59,699 bases of DNA from NCBI GenBank assembly GCA_937883885.1, contig CAKZXL010000515.1, positions 1 through 59,699 on the forward strand. The letters run 5' to 3'. This document shows, in pieces, positions 17,071-24,256 of the stretch (the stretch's first letter is position 1; every line of letters begins with the position of its first letter). Origin of the DNA: an uncultured Aquincola sp. (GTDB lineage: Bacteria; Pseudomonadota; Gammaproteobacteria; Burkholderiales; Burkholderiaceae). The notes beneath the pieces are model-generated. The model made no database searches. It was given only the letters and a program-made list of their open reading frames with translations, and was not told the origin of the DNA. Both the position numbers and the translations under genes were made by a program.

Positions 17071-18698
17071 GCCCGGGTGATGTCTAGTGTGGGCTCGTAC
17101 TCGCGCGACTGCACCTGCAGCAAGCCCATCGTGGTGTGGAACAGATTGTCGTGGGTCCGCGCCTGTGCCGCCTCCCGCTTCAGGCAGGCCGTGTCCAGGC
17201 CAAAGCTGGCCGTGTAGCCCGGTGACAGCCACCAGGTCATCGGCACCTTCGTCTGTTCATCAGGGGCGATGGCGAAGGGCACGCCGTGCAGGTAAAGCCC
17301 CTTCTCGCCCAACGACTCGCCGTGGTCCGACACGTACACGAGGGCGGTGTCGTAGCGCTTGGACTGCGACTCCAGGAAATCGATCGTTTTGACCAGCACA
17401 TGGTCGGTGTAGAGCAGGGCGTTGTCATAGGCGTTGACGATCTGCTCACGCGGGCACTGCTTCAAGTCGCCGGTATCGCAGGTGGGGGTGTAGCGACGAA
17501 ACGCCTGCGGGTAGCGCTTGAAGTACGCCGGCCCGTGGTTGCCGAGCATGTGGAGCACGACCACCAGATTGCCCTTGGCGTCGCGCGCGACCGTGTCCAG
17601 CCCCTCGAGCAGCACCTCGTCCAGGCAGCGGCCACCGTCGCACCACTCGGACAGCTTGGCGTTGTCAGATTGCACTGCTGCAAGCCCCTCGCAGACTCCT
17701 TTGCAGCCAGACTGGTTGTCGCGCCACAGCACCTGGAAGCCGGCGCGGTGAAGCACATGCAGCAGCGACTCGCTGGTGCGGATACGGCGTTCGTCGTAGT
17801 CGCGCCGGCCTATCGGCGCGAACATGCAGGGCAGCGAGGTCTCGGTGTTGGTGCCGCACGCGGTGACGTCGGGGAAATTGATCACGTCGCGTTGCGCCAG
17901 TTGGGGCGTTGTCTGACGCGCATTGCCGTTCAGGCCCCAGTTGGCCGCCCGCGCGGTTTCGCCGATCGCCAGCACCAGCAGGGCCGGCTTGGTCCGGGCG
18001 GTCCATGAAGCGTCGAGCCGGGCATCGAGGCCGATCGGTGATCGCGCTGCCTGGGCCTCGTGTGTGCTGTCGACCGACACGCGCACAGCGGAGTAGATGA
18101 AGTTGGCCGGTGTGATGAGGTAACGGACCTCTTTCTGGTTGCGCATCTGCGCAGAAAAATCCTGGAACACCAGCAGCAACGCCCCAACGAGCAAAGCGGA
18201 CGACCCCGCGATCGTTGCTAGCCGCCATGCCATTGCGCGGCCCCAGGGCTGGCGATCGAGCTGCACACGCCAGAGCACGAGCAAGGGCAGGCCGGCAAAC
18301 AGCAGCAGGTGCGGCAGCATGCCCCAGCCGAACAGCTCGCCAGCCTCGGCGGGATCGGTCTTCAGCACGTTGCGCAGCATCGTCGGATCGAGATAGATCC
18401 CGAAGCGCTGCATGTAGTACGTGGCGAAGGCCGTGGCGACGATCAGCAGTGCGAGTAGCGGCTTGGCCAGCGGCCGCGCCACGACCAGCGACAGGAGCAA
18501 CACATGCACGGCGGCCAGCGCCACCAGCATGGCCAGGGTGAACGTCCAGCTGGCCGGAAGCCAGGGGTCTCGACCGGCCAGTACCGCCGAGAGAAACGGG
18601 GCGTTGGCTCCGATCGCGAAGAACAGGCCGGCGAAAACCGTCAGGCGCGTGCTCGTCAACGCCGGTCGCCGGGCGAACCACCGGCTCACGGTCAGCAT
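17058..18698 (-). CDS. eptA: Lipid A phosphoethanolamine transferase, EptA family
   Basis: This 546-residue protein has five N-terminal membrane helices (to about residue 180) and a periplasmic sulfatase-fold domain. Catalytic features are visible: GETAR (E247), CGTNTETS with the nucleophile Thr285, HMLGNHGPAYF and SDHGESLGE. Paired Cys residues (C281/C291 and others) suggest disulfides. It transfers phosphoethanolamine from phosphatidylethanolamine to lipid A, lowering its negative charge. It heads an overlapping operon with PAP2, dgkA, dedA and MFS genes. A PmrA-like box lies about 245 bases upstream, consistent with PmrA control of eptA elsewhere. Confidence 0.93.
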   Translation of the reverse strand: MLTVSRWFARRPALTSTRLTVFAGLFFAIGANAPFLSAVLAGRDPWLPASWTFTLAMLVALAAVHVLLLSLVVARPLAKPLLALLIVATAFATYYMQRFGIYLDPTMLRNVLKTDPAEAGELFGWGMLPHLLLFAGLPLLVLWRVQLDRQPWGRAMAWRLATIAGSSALLVGALLLVFQDFSAQMRNQKEVRYLITPANFIYSAVRVSVDSTHEAQAARSPIGLDARLDASWTARTKPALLVLAIGETARAANWGLNGNARQTTPQLAQRDVINFPDVTACGTNTETSLPCMFAPIGRRDYDERRIRTSESLLHVLHRAGFQVLWRDNQSGCKGVCEGLAAVQSDNAKLSEWCDGGRCLDEVLLEGLDTVARDAKGNLVVVLHMLGNHGPAYFKRYPQAFRRYTPTCDTGDLKQCPREQIVNAYDNALLYTDHVLVKTIDFLESQSKRYDTALVYVSDHGESLGEKGLYLHGVPFAIAPDEQTKVPMTWWLSPGYTASFGLDTACLKREAAQARTHDNLFHTTMGLLQVQSREYEPTLDITRACRR

Positions 18699-19144
18699 TG
18701 CTGGCGTGACTGACTGGGCTGAATCGATGCCGTGCGGTGATGGTCCGCTGTTCGACCAGCCAGCCTGCGCACGGGGGAGAAGATCGATGTGGGGGCCAGA
18801 CTGCCGTCAATAGCAGGCGCCAGCAGCCTGTGGCACATGGCAAGGGAAACACATCGCATCGGGCACTCCTGTCGGCGGTCCGGGCTCTTGGCCACGGTGG
18901 CGCCGCGTCATGCACGGCAACAACCCGAGAGTGCGGGGTGAGGACTTAAGTACGACTTAAACGCGGTGCAGAGGTTGCACCACTCGATCTGACCCGCCTT
19001 GTGGCCACGACTGGCTTGGTGCTCGACCGACGGAGGACTCGCATGGGCAACGACCGCTGGCGAGCCCAGCCGGTTGCTGAGCTGGTCGGCAATCGCTGCA
19101 AGGCCCGCCCGTGAAGCTACAAACCTGGGCGGCTTGCGCCCGGG
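18699..19144. other. Intergenic region upstream of eptA
   Basis: About 446 bases hold box 6 (18944-18960) and no gene I can support. The overlapping short frames on both strands have no family resemblance. The 245 bases between the box and the eptA start imply a long leader or an upstream mis-set start. Confidence 0.5.
18944..18960 (-). promoter_or_regulatory. PmrA-like direct-repeat box 6 (eptA operon)
   Basis: On the minus strand this reads TTAAGT-CGTAC-TTAAGT, a perfect repeat with an 11-bp period, the best match to a PmrA box in the window. It is unusually far (245 bases) from the eptA start. Confidence 0.75.
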
Positions 19145-20023
19145 CTATCGCTGGGGCTTGTCGGTAGCGCTTGGACCGTCAGTTGCGTTCGGCAGCGCTG
19201 TGCTCCGGGGGGCGATCCATCCGGTCCAGTCCGCGATCGTCCAGCTGGCCAGCGCCCAGGCTGCGCCTGCCGCCCAGCCGGCCAATACATCGCTGGGCCA
19301 ATGCACGCCTAGTGCAACGCGACTAACGCCCACCGCAGCTGTCACGCCGATGGCCAGAACAAGCAACAGGAAACGCGCTGCAGGTTGCTGGATGCGCCGC
19401 GACAGAAGCGCTGCCAGAGTGAGGTAGATCATGGCTGCGCCAAAGGCATGCCCACTGGGGAAGCTGGCGTTCGTGACGATCACCTCATGCGGCACGAGAT
19501 CGGGACGCGCACGAGCGAAGACCTGCTTCAATCCAGTATTGAACATCGCTCCGGCCACTGTGGCCGCCACCAGGAACATGGCCATTCGCCAGTGGCGCGA
19601 CGCAGCCAACACGCCGGCGCTGCCGCCGACGATCAGCATCAAGAACCATGGACTGCCCAAGGCGGTGATCTCGCGAGCCAACTGAAGGGTCGTTGAGCCG
19701 CCAAGCAGTTGCGCCGGATCGTCGGTCACTCTCAACGCGAGAAGCCATTGGCGATCTTGCATCAGTGTCTCGCCCTCGCGCATCTCGTCGGCCGTCCAGA
19801 AAAGCAACCCAGCCGCCAACGACAAGAACAGGACAAGCAATAGAGCTGCAGGTTCCAGCACGCGCCGGCTCTGCCAAACGAGTCTCGTTCTGTGCAACAA
19901 GGCTGATCCAGACGAACGATGAAGTGCGGCCAAGTGTCCCTCAGGGCCAGCCCCCCTCGACGGTAGCGCTGCGCGGGGGGATGCGGTGGGCTCGGTGCGG
20001 GCGTGATGGTGGGCATGCGCCAC
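19145..20023 (-). CDS. PAP2-family phosphatase
   Basis: This 292-residue protein shows all three canonical PAP2 motifs: KQVFARARP, SFPSGHA and SRVALGVHWPSD, within six hydrophobic segments. It is a PgpB-like lipid phosphatase by pattern. The first 55 residues are low-complexity and precede the first membrane segment; the GTG at 20023 is uncertain and the true start may be further in. It is not obviously in the eptA operon, because box 6 lies downstream of it. It has no box of its own in the correct orientation. Confidence 0.85.
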   Translation of the reverse strand: MAHAHHHARTEPTASPRAALPSRGAGPEGHLAALHRSSGSALLHRTRLVWQSRRVLEPAALLLVLFLSLAAGLLFWTADEMREGETLMQDRQWLLALRVTDDPAQLLGGSTTLQLAREITALGSPWFLMLIVGGSAGVLAASRHWRMAMFLVAATVAGAMFNTGLKQVFARARPDLVPHEVIVTNASFPSGHAFGAAMIYLTLAALLSRRIQQPAARFLLLVLAIGVTAAVGVSRVALGVHWPSDVLAGWAAGAAWALASWTIADWTGWIAPRSTALPNATDGPSATDKPQR

Positions 20024-20120
20024 TCACTCGGCCATACGCAGTGCCGGACGACATGGATTGACTCTGCCCGCTTCACTTCGTTCCCTTGTGGTGAGGTGTT
20101 TGGCTTGCCGGCGTCCTGGC

Positions 20121-20137
20121 TTAAGTCTTGTCTAAGT
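20121..20137 (+). promoter_or_regulatory. PmrA-like direct-repeat box 7 (second two-component operon)
   Basis: TTAAGT-CTTGT-CTAAGT, 82 bases before the start at 20220; the regulator and kinase genes follow. Confidence 0.75.
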
Positions 20138-20219
20138 GGCGGGCCCTAGATTGACCTGCAGCGAGATCAGGCGACCGCCTCCGGCCGTCGTCTCGTTGAA
20201 GCACCCAAGGAGTTGCCGC

Positions 20220-20504
20220 ATGAACCACACCCATGTCCGTTGGAGCGCGAACGTGCGGCCCACCATCGATGTCACGCCAGGCGCAGGCTGGCGACGTGGC
20301 CTGCGCAGGGTAGGCCTTGCCATGACGCTTGTGGTGGTGCTGGCGGTCGTGCTGCCATTGCTGTGGCTGTTCGGTGCGCTGACGCTGCTGGCGACGCTGG
20401 GTGGTGTCGCCGTTATGCTGCTGTGGGGCATGGTGAGACAGGCCTTCGCACCCCGGGGTCGGTCCGGACAAAGCCTCCGCACCCGCGCATCCGACGAACT
20501 CTGA
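20220..20504 (+). CDS. Small inner-membrane protein upstream of the second regulator
   Basis: This 94-residue protein has one long hydrophobic stretch (about residues 32-66) that could form one or two helices, and basic ends. AAGGAG lies 8 bases before the ATG at 20220, which decides the start over an upstream in-frame ATG. It is the first gene after box 7 and lies 24 bases before the response regulator. I do not recognise a family. Position suggests a small regulator or accessory of the sensor, which is speculation. Confidence 0.65.
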   Translation: MNHTHVRWSANVRPTIDVTPGAGWRRGLRRVGLAMTLVVVLAVVLPLLWLFGALTLLATLGGVAVMLLWGMVRQAFAPRGRSGQSLRTRASDEL

Positions 20505-20528
20505 ACAAGCCGAGGAGCCTGGCGCACC

Positions 20529-21188
20529 ATGCGTATCCTGCTGGTAGAAGACGACACCATGATCGGTGAGTCGGTGCTGGATCTGTTGCGCGCTGAGCAC
20601 TATGCGGTGGACTGGGTGAAGGACGGCGAGATGGCCGAGACCGCGCTGCGCACGCAGACCTACGACTTGGTACTGCTGGACCTCGGCTTGCCGCGGCGGG
20701 ATGGCCTGTCGGTCCTTCGAGCCATGCGCTCGCGCAAGGAACGCATACCGGTGTTGATCGCCACCGCGCGCGATTCGGTGCAGCAGCGCATCGAAGGGCT
20801 CGACGCGGGTGCCGACGACTACGTGCTCAAGCCCTACGACCTCGACGAGCTTTTGGCCCGCATCCGGGCCTTGTTGCGCCGCGCCTCCGGTCGCGCGGAG
20901 CCGGTGTACGAGCACAAGGGCGTGACGATCAACCCGGCCAGCCGCGAAGTGATGGTTGGCGAGCAGGCTGTTGTGCTGTCGGCGCGTGAGTGGGCGGTGC
21001 TCGAGCCCCTGCTGGCTCGCCCCGGACTGGTGTTGTCGCGCGCCCAGCTCGAGGAGAAGCTCTACGGCTGGAAAGACGAAATCAGCAGCAACGCAATCGA
21101 GGTCTACATCCATGGCTTGCGCAAGAAGCTCGGCGTGGACCTGATCCAGAACGTGCGTGGCGTCGGCTACATGGTTCCCAGGGTCTGA
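20529..21188 (+). CDS. OmpR-family response regulator (PmrA/QseB-like)
   Basis: This 219-residue regulator is a paralogue of the one at 5796-6455. It has pocket D8/D9, phospho-acceptor D51, a conserved YVLKPYD and a C-terminal winged helix ending in VRGVGYMV. The recognition-helix region (SNAIEVYIHGLRKKLG) is very close to that of the first regulator (SNAIEVHLHHLRKKLG), so both may bind the same boxes. GAGGAG precedes the ATG. The kinase starts 3 bases after its stop. Box 7 upstream implies autoregulation. Confidence 0.92.
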   Translation: MRILLVEDDTMIGESVLDLLRAEHYAVDWVKDGEMAETALRTQTYDLVLLDLGLPRRDGLSVLRAMRSRKERIPVLIATARDSVQQRIEGLDAGADDYVLKPYDLDELLARIRALLRRASGRAEPVYEHKGVTINPASREVMVGEQAVVLSAREWAVLEPLLARPGLVLSRAQLEEKLYGWKDEISSNAIEVYIHGLRKKLGVDLIQNVRGVGYMVPRV

Positions 21189-21190
21189 GC

Positions 21191-22525
21191 ATGGCCGTGC
21201 AGCCCTCCCATTCCCTGCGCACCCGGCTGCTCTGGCTGCTGCTTGCGGCCATCGTACTGACGGCGGTGGTCCAGGCCTTGATCGCCTACCGCGCAGCACG
21301 CGCCGAGGCGGATGAGATCTTCGACTACCACATGCAGCAGATGGCGCTGTCTTTGCGATCGGGGCTGCCGTCGAATGCGGTAGCGGGACCTGGCGAGGAT
21401 TCGCAGGACGAAGAAGACCTGAACTTCATGGTCCAGGTGTGGACCGCCGATGGCCTGCGCGTGTTTCAGTCGGCGCCCCGCGCTGCGTTGCCACAGCGTA
21501 CCGTGCTGGGTTTTTCCGACGTCAAGACCCACGGCGGCACTTACCGCGTGTTCTCGATGCAGTCGCGTTCACAAGTCATCCAGGTGGCCCAGGACATGGC
21601 GGCGCGGCGCGAGATGGCTGGTACCCTGGCCTTGCGCACGATGGCGCCCATCGCCGTGATGGCGCCCCTGCTGATGTTGGTGGTGTGGTGGGTAGTGAGC
21701 CTGTCGTTGGCTCCGGTGTCACGGGTGCGGCGCCAGGTCGCCGATCGACAGGCCGACGACCTGAGTGCTGTCAGCGACCTCGACCTGCCGGACGAGATCC
21801 GGCCTCTGGTCCAGGAGCTCAATCTGCTGTTCGGCCGGGTGCGCGAGGCCTTCGACGCCCAGAAGAACTTCGTCGCCGATGCGGCGCATGAGCTGCGCTC
21901 GCCGTTGGCCGCTCTGAAGCTGCAGGTCCAGGGGCTGCAGCGCGCCACCGACGATACGGCCAGAGACCTGGCGGTGAGTCGGCTGGCCGCGGGCATCGAC
22001 CGCGCGACGCGCCTGGTAGAACAACTTCTGGTGCTGGCCCGGCATCAAGCGAGCGCCGCCACGGGCCTCAAGCCGGAGCCAGTGTCTCTGGTGGAGTTGG
22101 CGCGTCTGGCCGTGGCCGATGCGGTGCCCGCAGCGCAAATGCGCCAGACCGATGTCGGCTTGACGCAGGCCGATGAGGGACTGATCGCAGGCCAGGCGGA
22201 GGCACTGCGCATCCTGATGCGAAACCTGCTGGACAACGCTGTGAAGTACACCCCGGCGGGTGGCAAGGTGGACCTGGAGATCGTGCGCGAGGCGGGCGCG
22301 ATTCGCCTGTCGGTGGAAGACAGCGGACCTGGCATCGCCGACGTCGACCGGCAGCGGGTGCTCGACCGCTTTTACCGCGTGGCCGGCACAGAAACCACGG
22401 GCAGCGGACTGGGCCTGGCGATCGTCCGGTCGATTGCCGAGATGCACGGCGCGCGCTTGCGACTCGACCGATCCGAGCGGCTGGGCGGCCTGCGGGTCGA
22501 CGTGACTTTCCCTCTGGCAGGCTGA
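21191..22525 (+). CDS. Sensor histidine kinase (PmrB/QseC-like)
   Basis: This 444-residue kinase has membrane segments at about 12-33 and 148-172, a periplasmic loop of about 110 residues containing an acidic EDSQDEED stretch, and a HisKA motif ADAAHELRSP with His233. The ATPase motifs are NLLDNAVKYTP, DSGPGI and GSGLGLAIV. The acidic periplasmic stretch could bind cations, as proposed for PmrB ExxE motifs; that is inference. The ATG at 21191 lies directly after the regulator. It is a paralogue of the kinase at 6456-7808 with a diverged sensor region. Confidence 0.92.
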   Translation: MAVQPSHSLRTRLLWLLLAAIVLTAVVQALIAYRAARAEADEIFDYHMQQMALSLRSGLPSNAVAGPGEDSQDEEDLNFMVQVWTADGLRVFQSAPRAALPQRTVLGFSDVKTHGGTYRVFSMQSRSQVIQVAQDMAARREMAGTLALRTMAPIAVMAPLLMLVVWWVVSLSLAPVSRVRRQVADRQADDLSAVSDLDLPDEIRPLVQELNLLFGRVREAFDAQKNFVADAAHELRSPLAALKLQVQGLQRATDDTARDLAVSRLAAGIDRATRLVEQLLVLARHQASAATGLKPEPVSLVELARLAVADAVPAAQMRQTDVGLTQADEGLIAGQAEALRILMRNLLDNAVKYTPAGGKVDLEIVREAGAIRLSVEDSGPGIADVDRQRVLDRFYRVAGTETTGSGLGLAIVRSIAEMHGARLRLDRSERLGGLRVDVTFPLAG

Positions 22526-22615
22526 TCGCACGCGGACGCGCCAACTGGCCGTCACGCCGCAAGTCGTGCCCGACGACGCGTTGCTCGATGCTGTGTGCAC
22601 TCAACCCACAGCGGG

Positions 22616-22632
22616 TTAAGTGCTTGGTAAGT
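22616..22632 (+). promoter_or_regulatory. PmrA-like direct-repeat box 8 (DUF347 gene)
   Basis: TTAAGT-GCTTG-GTAAGT, 57 bases before the start at 22690. Confidence 0.7.
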
Positions 22633-22689
22633 CATGGCCCGATAGCGTAGGGGCTGGCTCCACCACTCAGCATCCAAGAGGGCATTCCC

Positions 22690-23481
22690 ATGAACAAGAT
22701 CGAACCCGCGTCTGCCGAGCGCCTGCTCAACAAGGTGCCGGAGGTCACGCTGTACTTCTGGGTCATCAAGATCATGGCCACCACCGTCGGCGAGACGGCG
22801 GCGGACTTCCTGAACACCAACCTGAATCTCGGCCTGACCAACACCTCGATCCTGATGGCAGCGCTGCTCGTCGCAGCCCTCGTCGGCCAGTTCCGCAAGG
22901 ACCGCTACGTGCCCTGGATCTACTGGGTCGCGGTGGTGCTGATCAGCGTGGTGGGCACCTTGATCACCGACAACATCACCGATCACTTCGGCGTGCCGCT
23001 GCAGGTGACGACGACGATTTTCGCGATCGCTCTGGCGACCACTTTCGCCGCCTGGTTTGCCGTCGAGAAGACCTTGTCGATCCACTCGATCTTCACCATG
23101 CGCCGTGAGTCGTTCTACTGGGCCGCCATCCTGTTCACGTTCGCATTGGGCACGGCGGCAGGTGACCTGGTGGCCGAGACGCTGAAGCTCGGCTACCTGT
23201 ACTCGGCCATGGCATTCGGCGCCGGCATCGCGCTCGTGACCCTGGCGCACCTCGTGTTCAAGCTGAATGCCGTGCTCGCGTTCTGGCTCGCCTACATCTT
23301 GACCCGTCCGTTCGGTGCATCGTTCGGCGACCTGCTGTCGCAGCCGGCGAGCAACGGGGGCCTGGGCCTGGGGACGGTCGGCACCAGCGCGCTGTTCCTG
23401 ACGGTGATCCTCGGCTTGGTCGTCTACATGACCAGGGCCGAAAGGCGCAGGTCCGTACTGGATGCGGCGCGGCTGGTCTGA
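22690..23481 (+). CDS. DUF347/COG4705-family membrane protein
   Basis: This 263-residue protein has about eight hydrophobic segments. It carries repeats of the pattern (T/F)xxGxxxxD: TTVGETAADF, FALGTAAGDL and RPFGASFGDL, which define the DUF347 repeat. The family is uncharacterised; the repeated small and acidic residues within helices suggest a transporter. It stands alone behind box 8, directly after the second two-component operon, so I infer membership of the same regulon. Confidence 0.82.
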   Translation: MNKIEPASAERLLNKVPEVTLYFWVIKIMATTVGETAADFLNTNLNLGLTNTSILMAALLVAALVGQFRKDRYVPWIYWVAVVLISVVGTLITDNITDHFGVPLQVTTTIFAIALATTFAAWFAVEKTLSIHSIFTMRRESFYWAAILFTFALGTAAGDLVAETLKLGYLYSAMAFGAGIALVTLAHLVFKLNAVLAFWLAYILTRPFGASFGDLLSQPASNGGLGLGTVGTSALFLTVILGLVVYMTRAERRRSVLDAARLV

Positions 23482-23610
23482 GGTTGCAGCGTCGTCGAAC
23501 AGGGAAGTAAATCGCGCACGCCATGCCAAGACTGATCGATCGCCGCCGGATCTCTTCGCTGCCAGAATCTTTGGCCGACTCATCGGTCCCAGCTCAGACC
23601 GAGTTTGGCC

Positions 23611-23627
23611 TTAAGTCCTGTCTAACT
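23611..23627 (+). promoter_or_regulatory. PmrA-like direct-repeat box 9 (DUF302 gene)
   Basis: TTAAGT-CCTGT-CTAACT, 53 bases before the start at 23681. The second half-site has one change. Confidence 0.65.
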
Positions 23628-23680
23628 GTCGGCGCCCACCATCTTGGAACCAGGAGCGACACCCCCGCCCTGAGGAGCAA

Positions 23681-24133
23681 ATGATGCGTCAACGCAAAGA
23701 GTCCGCCTCCTTCGAGGCGCTGAAGGCCGAGGCCTTCATTCGCGGCGAGTCGACCCTTTCCGTGGTGTGCGACCGACCCTTCGACGAGGTCGCCCTGCAG
23801 TTGGAGGGCAGCATCGTCGCCAATGATCTCGGGATCCTGCAGGTGCACGATTTCCGGCGCTTGCTCCAGGCCAAGGGCATGTCACTGGAGCACAACTGTC
23901 GCGTCTACGAGGTCTGTAATCCGCGCCTGACCGCCCAACTCATCGACATCGACCCCGGGCTCGCCCACGTCCTTCCGTGCCGGATCTCGATGCACGACCA
24001 GGGTGGCGTCACCACTGTCACGACGCCGATGCCGTCCGCACTGATGACGGAGTTCTCGCACGCGGCCAACGTGGCGCGGCTGGCGCGCACCTTCGAGGCC
24101 GGCTTGCAGCGGGTGCTCAGAGGCTTGCTCTGA
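23681..24133 (+). CDS. DUF302-family protein
   Basis: This 150-residue protein shows the DUF302 pattern: FDEVALQLEGSI, GMSLEHNCRVYEVCNPRLT, LAHVLPCRISMHDQGG and a late valine/threonine-rich strand. It has no signal peptide or membrane segment, so it is probably cytoplasmic. GAGGAG lies 4 bases before the first of two ATGs. The family is found in many bacteria and has no firmly assigned role. It stands behind box 9, between the DUF347 and Do-protease genes. Confidence 0.8.
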   Translation: MMRQRKESASFEALKAEAFIRGESTLSVVCDRPFDEVALQLEGSIVANDLGILQVHDFRRLLQAKGMSLEHNCRVYEVCNPRLTAQLIDIDPGLAHVLPCRISMHDQGGVTTVTTPMPSALMTEFSHAANVARLARTFEAGLQRVLRGLL

Positions 24134-24185
24134 AGCGGGTTGATCGCTCATCGGCAGCGGTGTTGGCGTCACGAGAGCCGACCGA

Positions 24186-24202
24186 TTAAGAACTGTCTAA
24201 GT
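24186..24202 (+). promoter_or_regulatory. PmrA-like direct-repeat box 10 (Do protease)
   Basis: TTAAGA-ACTGT-CTAAGT, 54 bases before the start at 24257. Confidence 0.65.
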
Positions 24203-24256
24203 CCCCGGCCTGACATTGAGTCTGTGTTCAACCACTGTTCCCTTCCAGGAGTTCTC

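Noticed and set aside
17058..18698. eptA as an acquired mobile colistin-resistance gene
   Set aside because: It shares family motifs with mobile MCR enzymes, but it lies in a chromosomal-looking operon with dgkA and a PmrA-like box and has no adjacent IS, so an intrinsic gene is the simpler reading.
18692..18895. Small 67-codon minus-strand frame overlapping the eptA start
   Set aside because: No ribosome site, no family resemblance, and it overlaps the eptA coding start in another frame.
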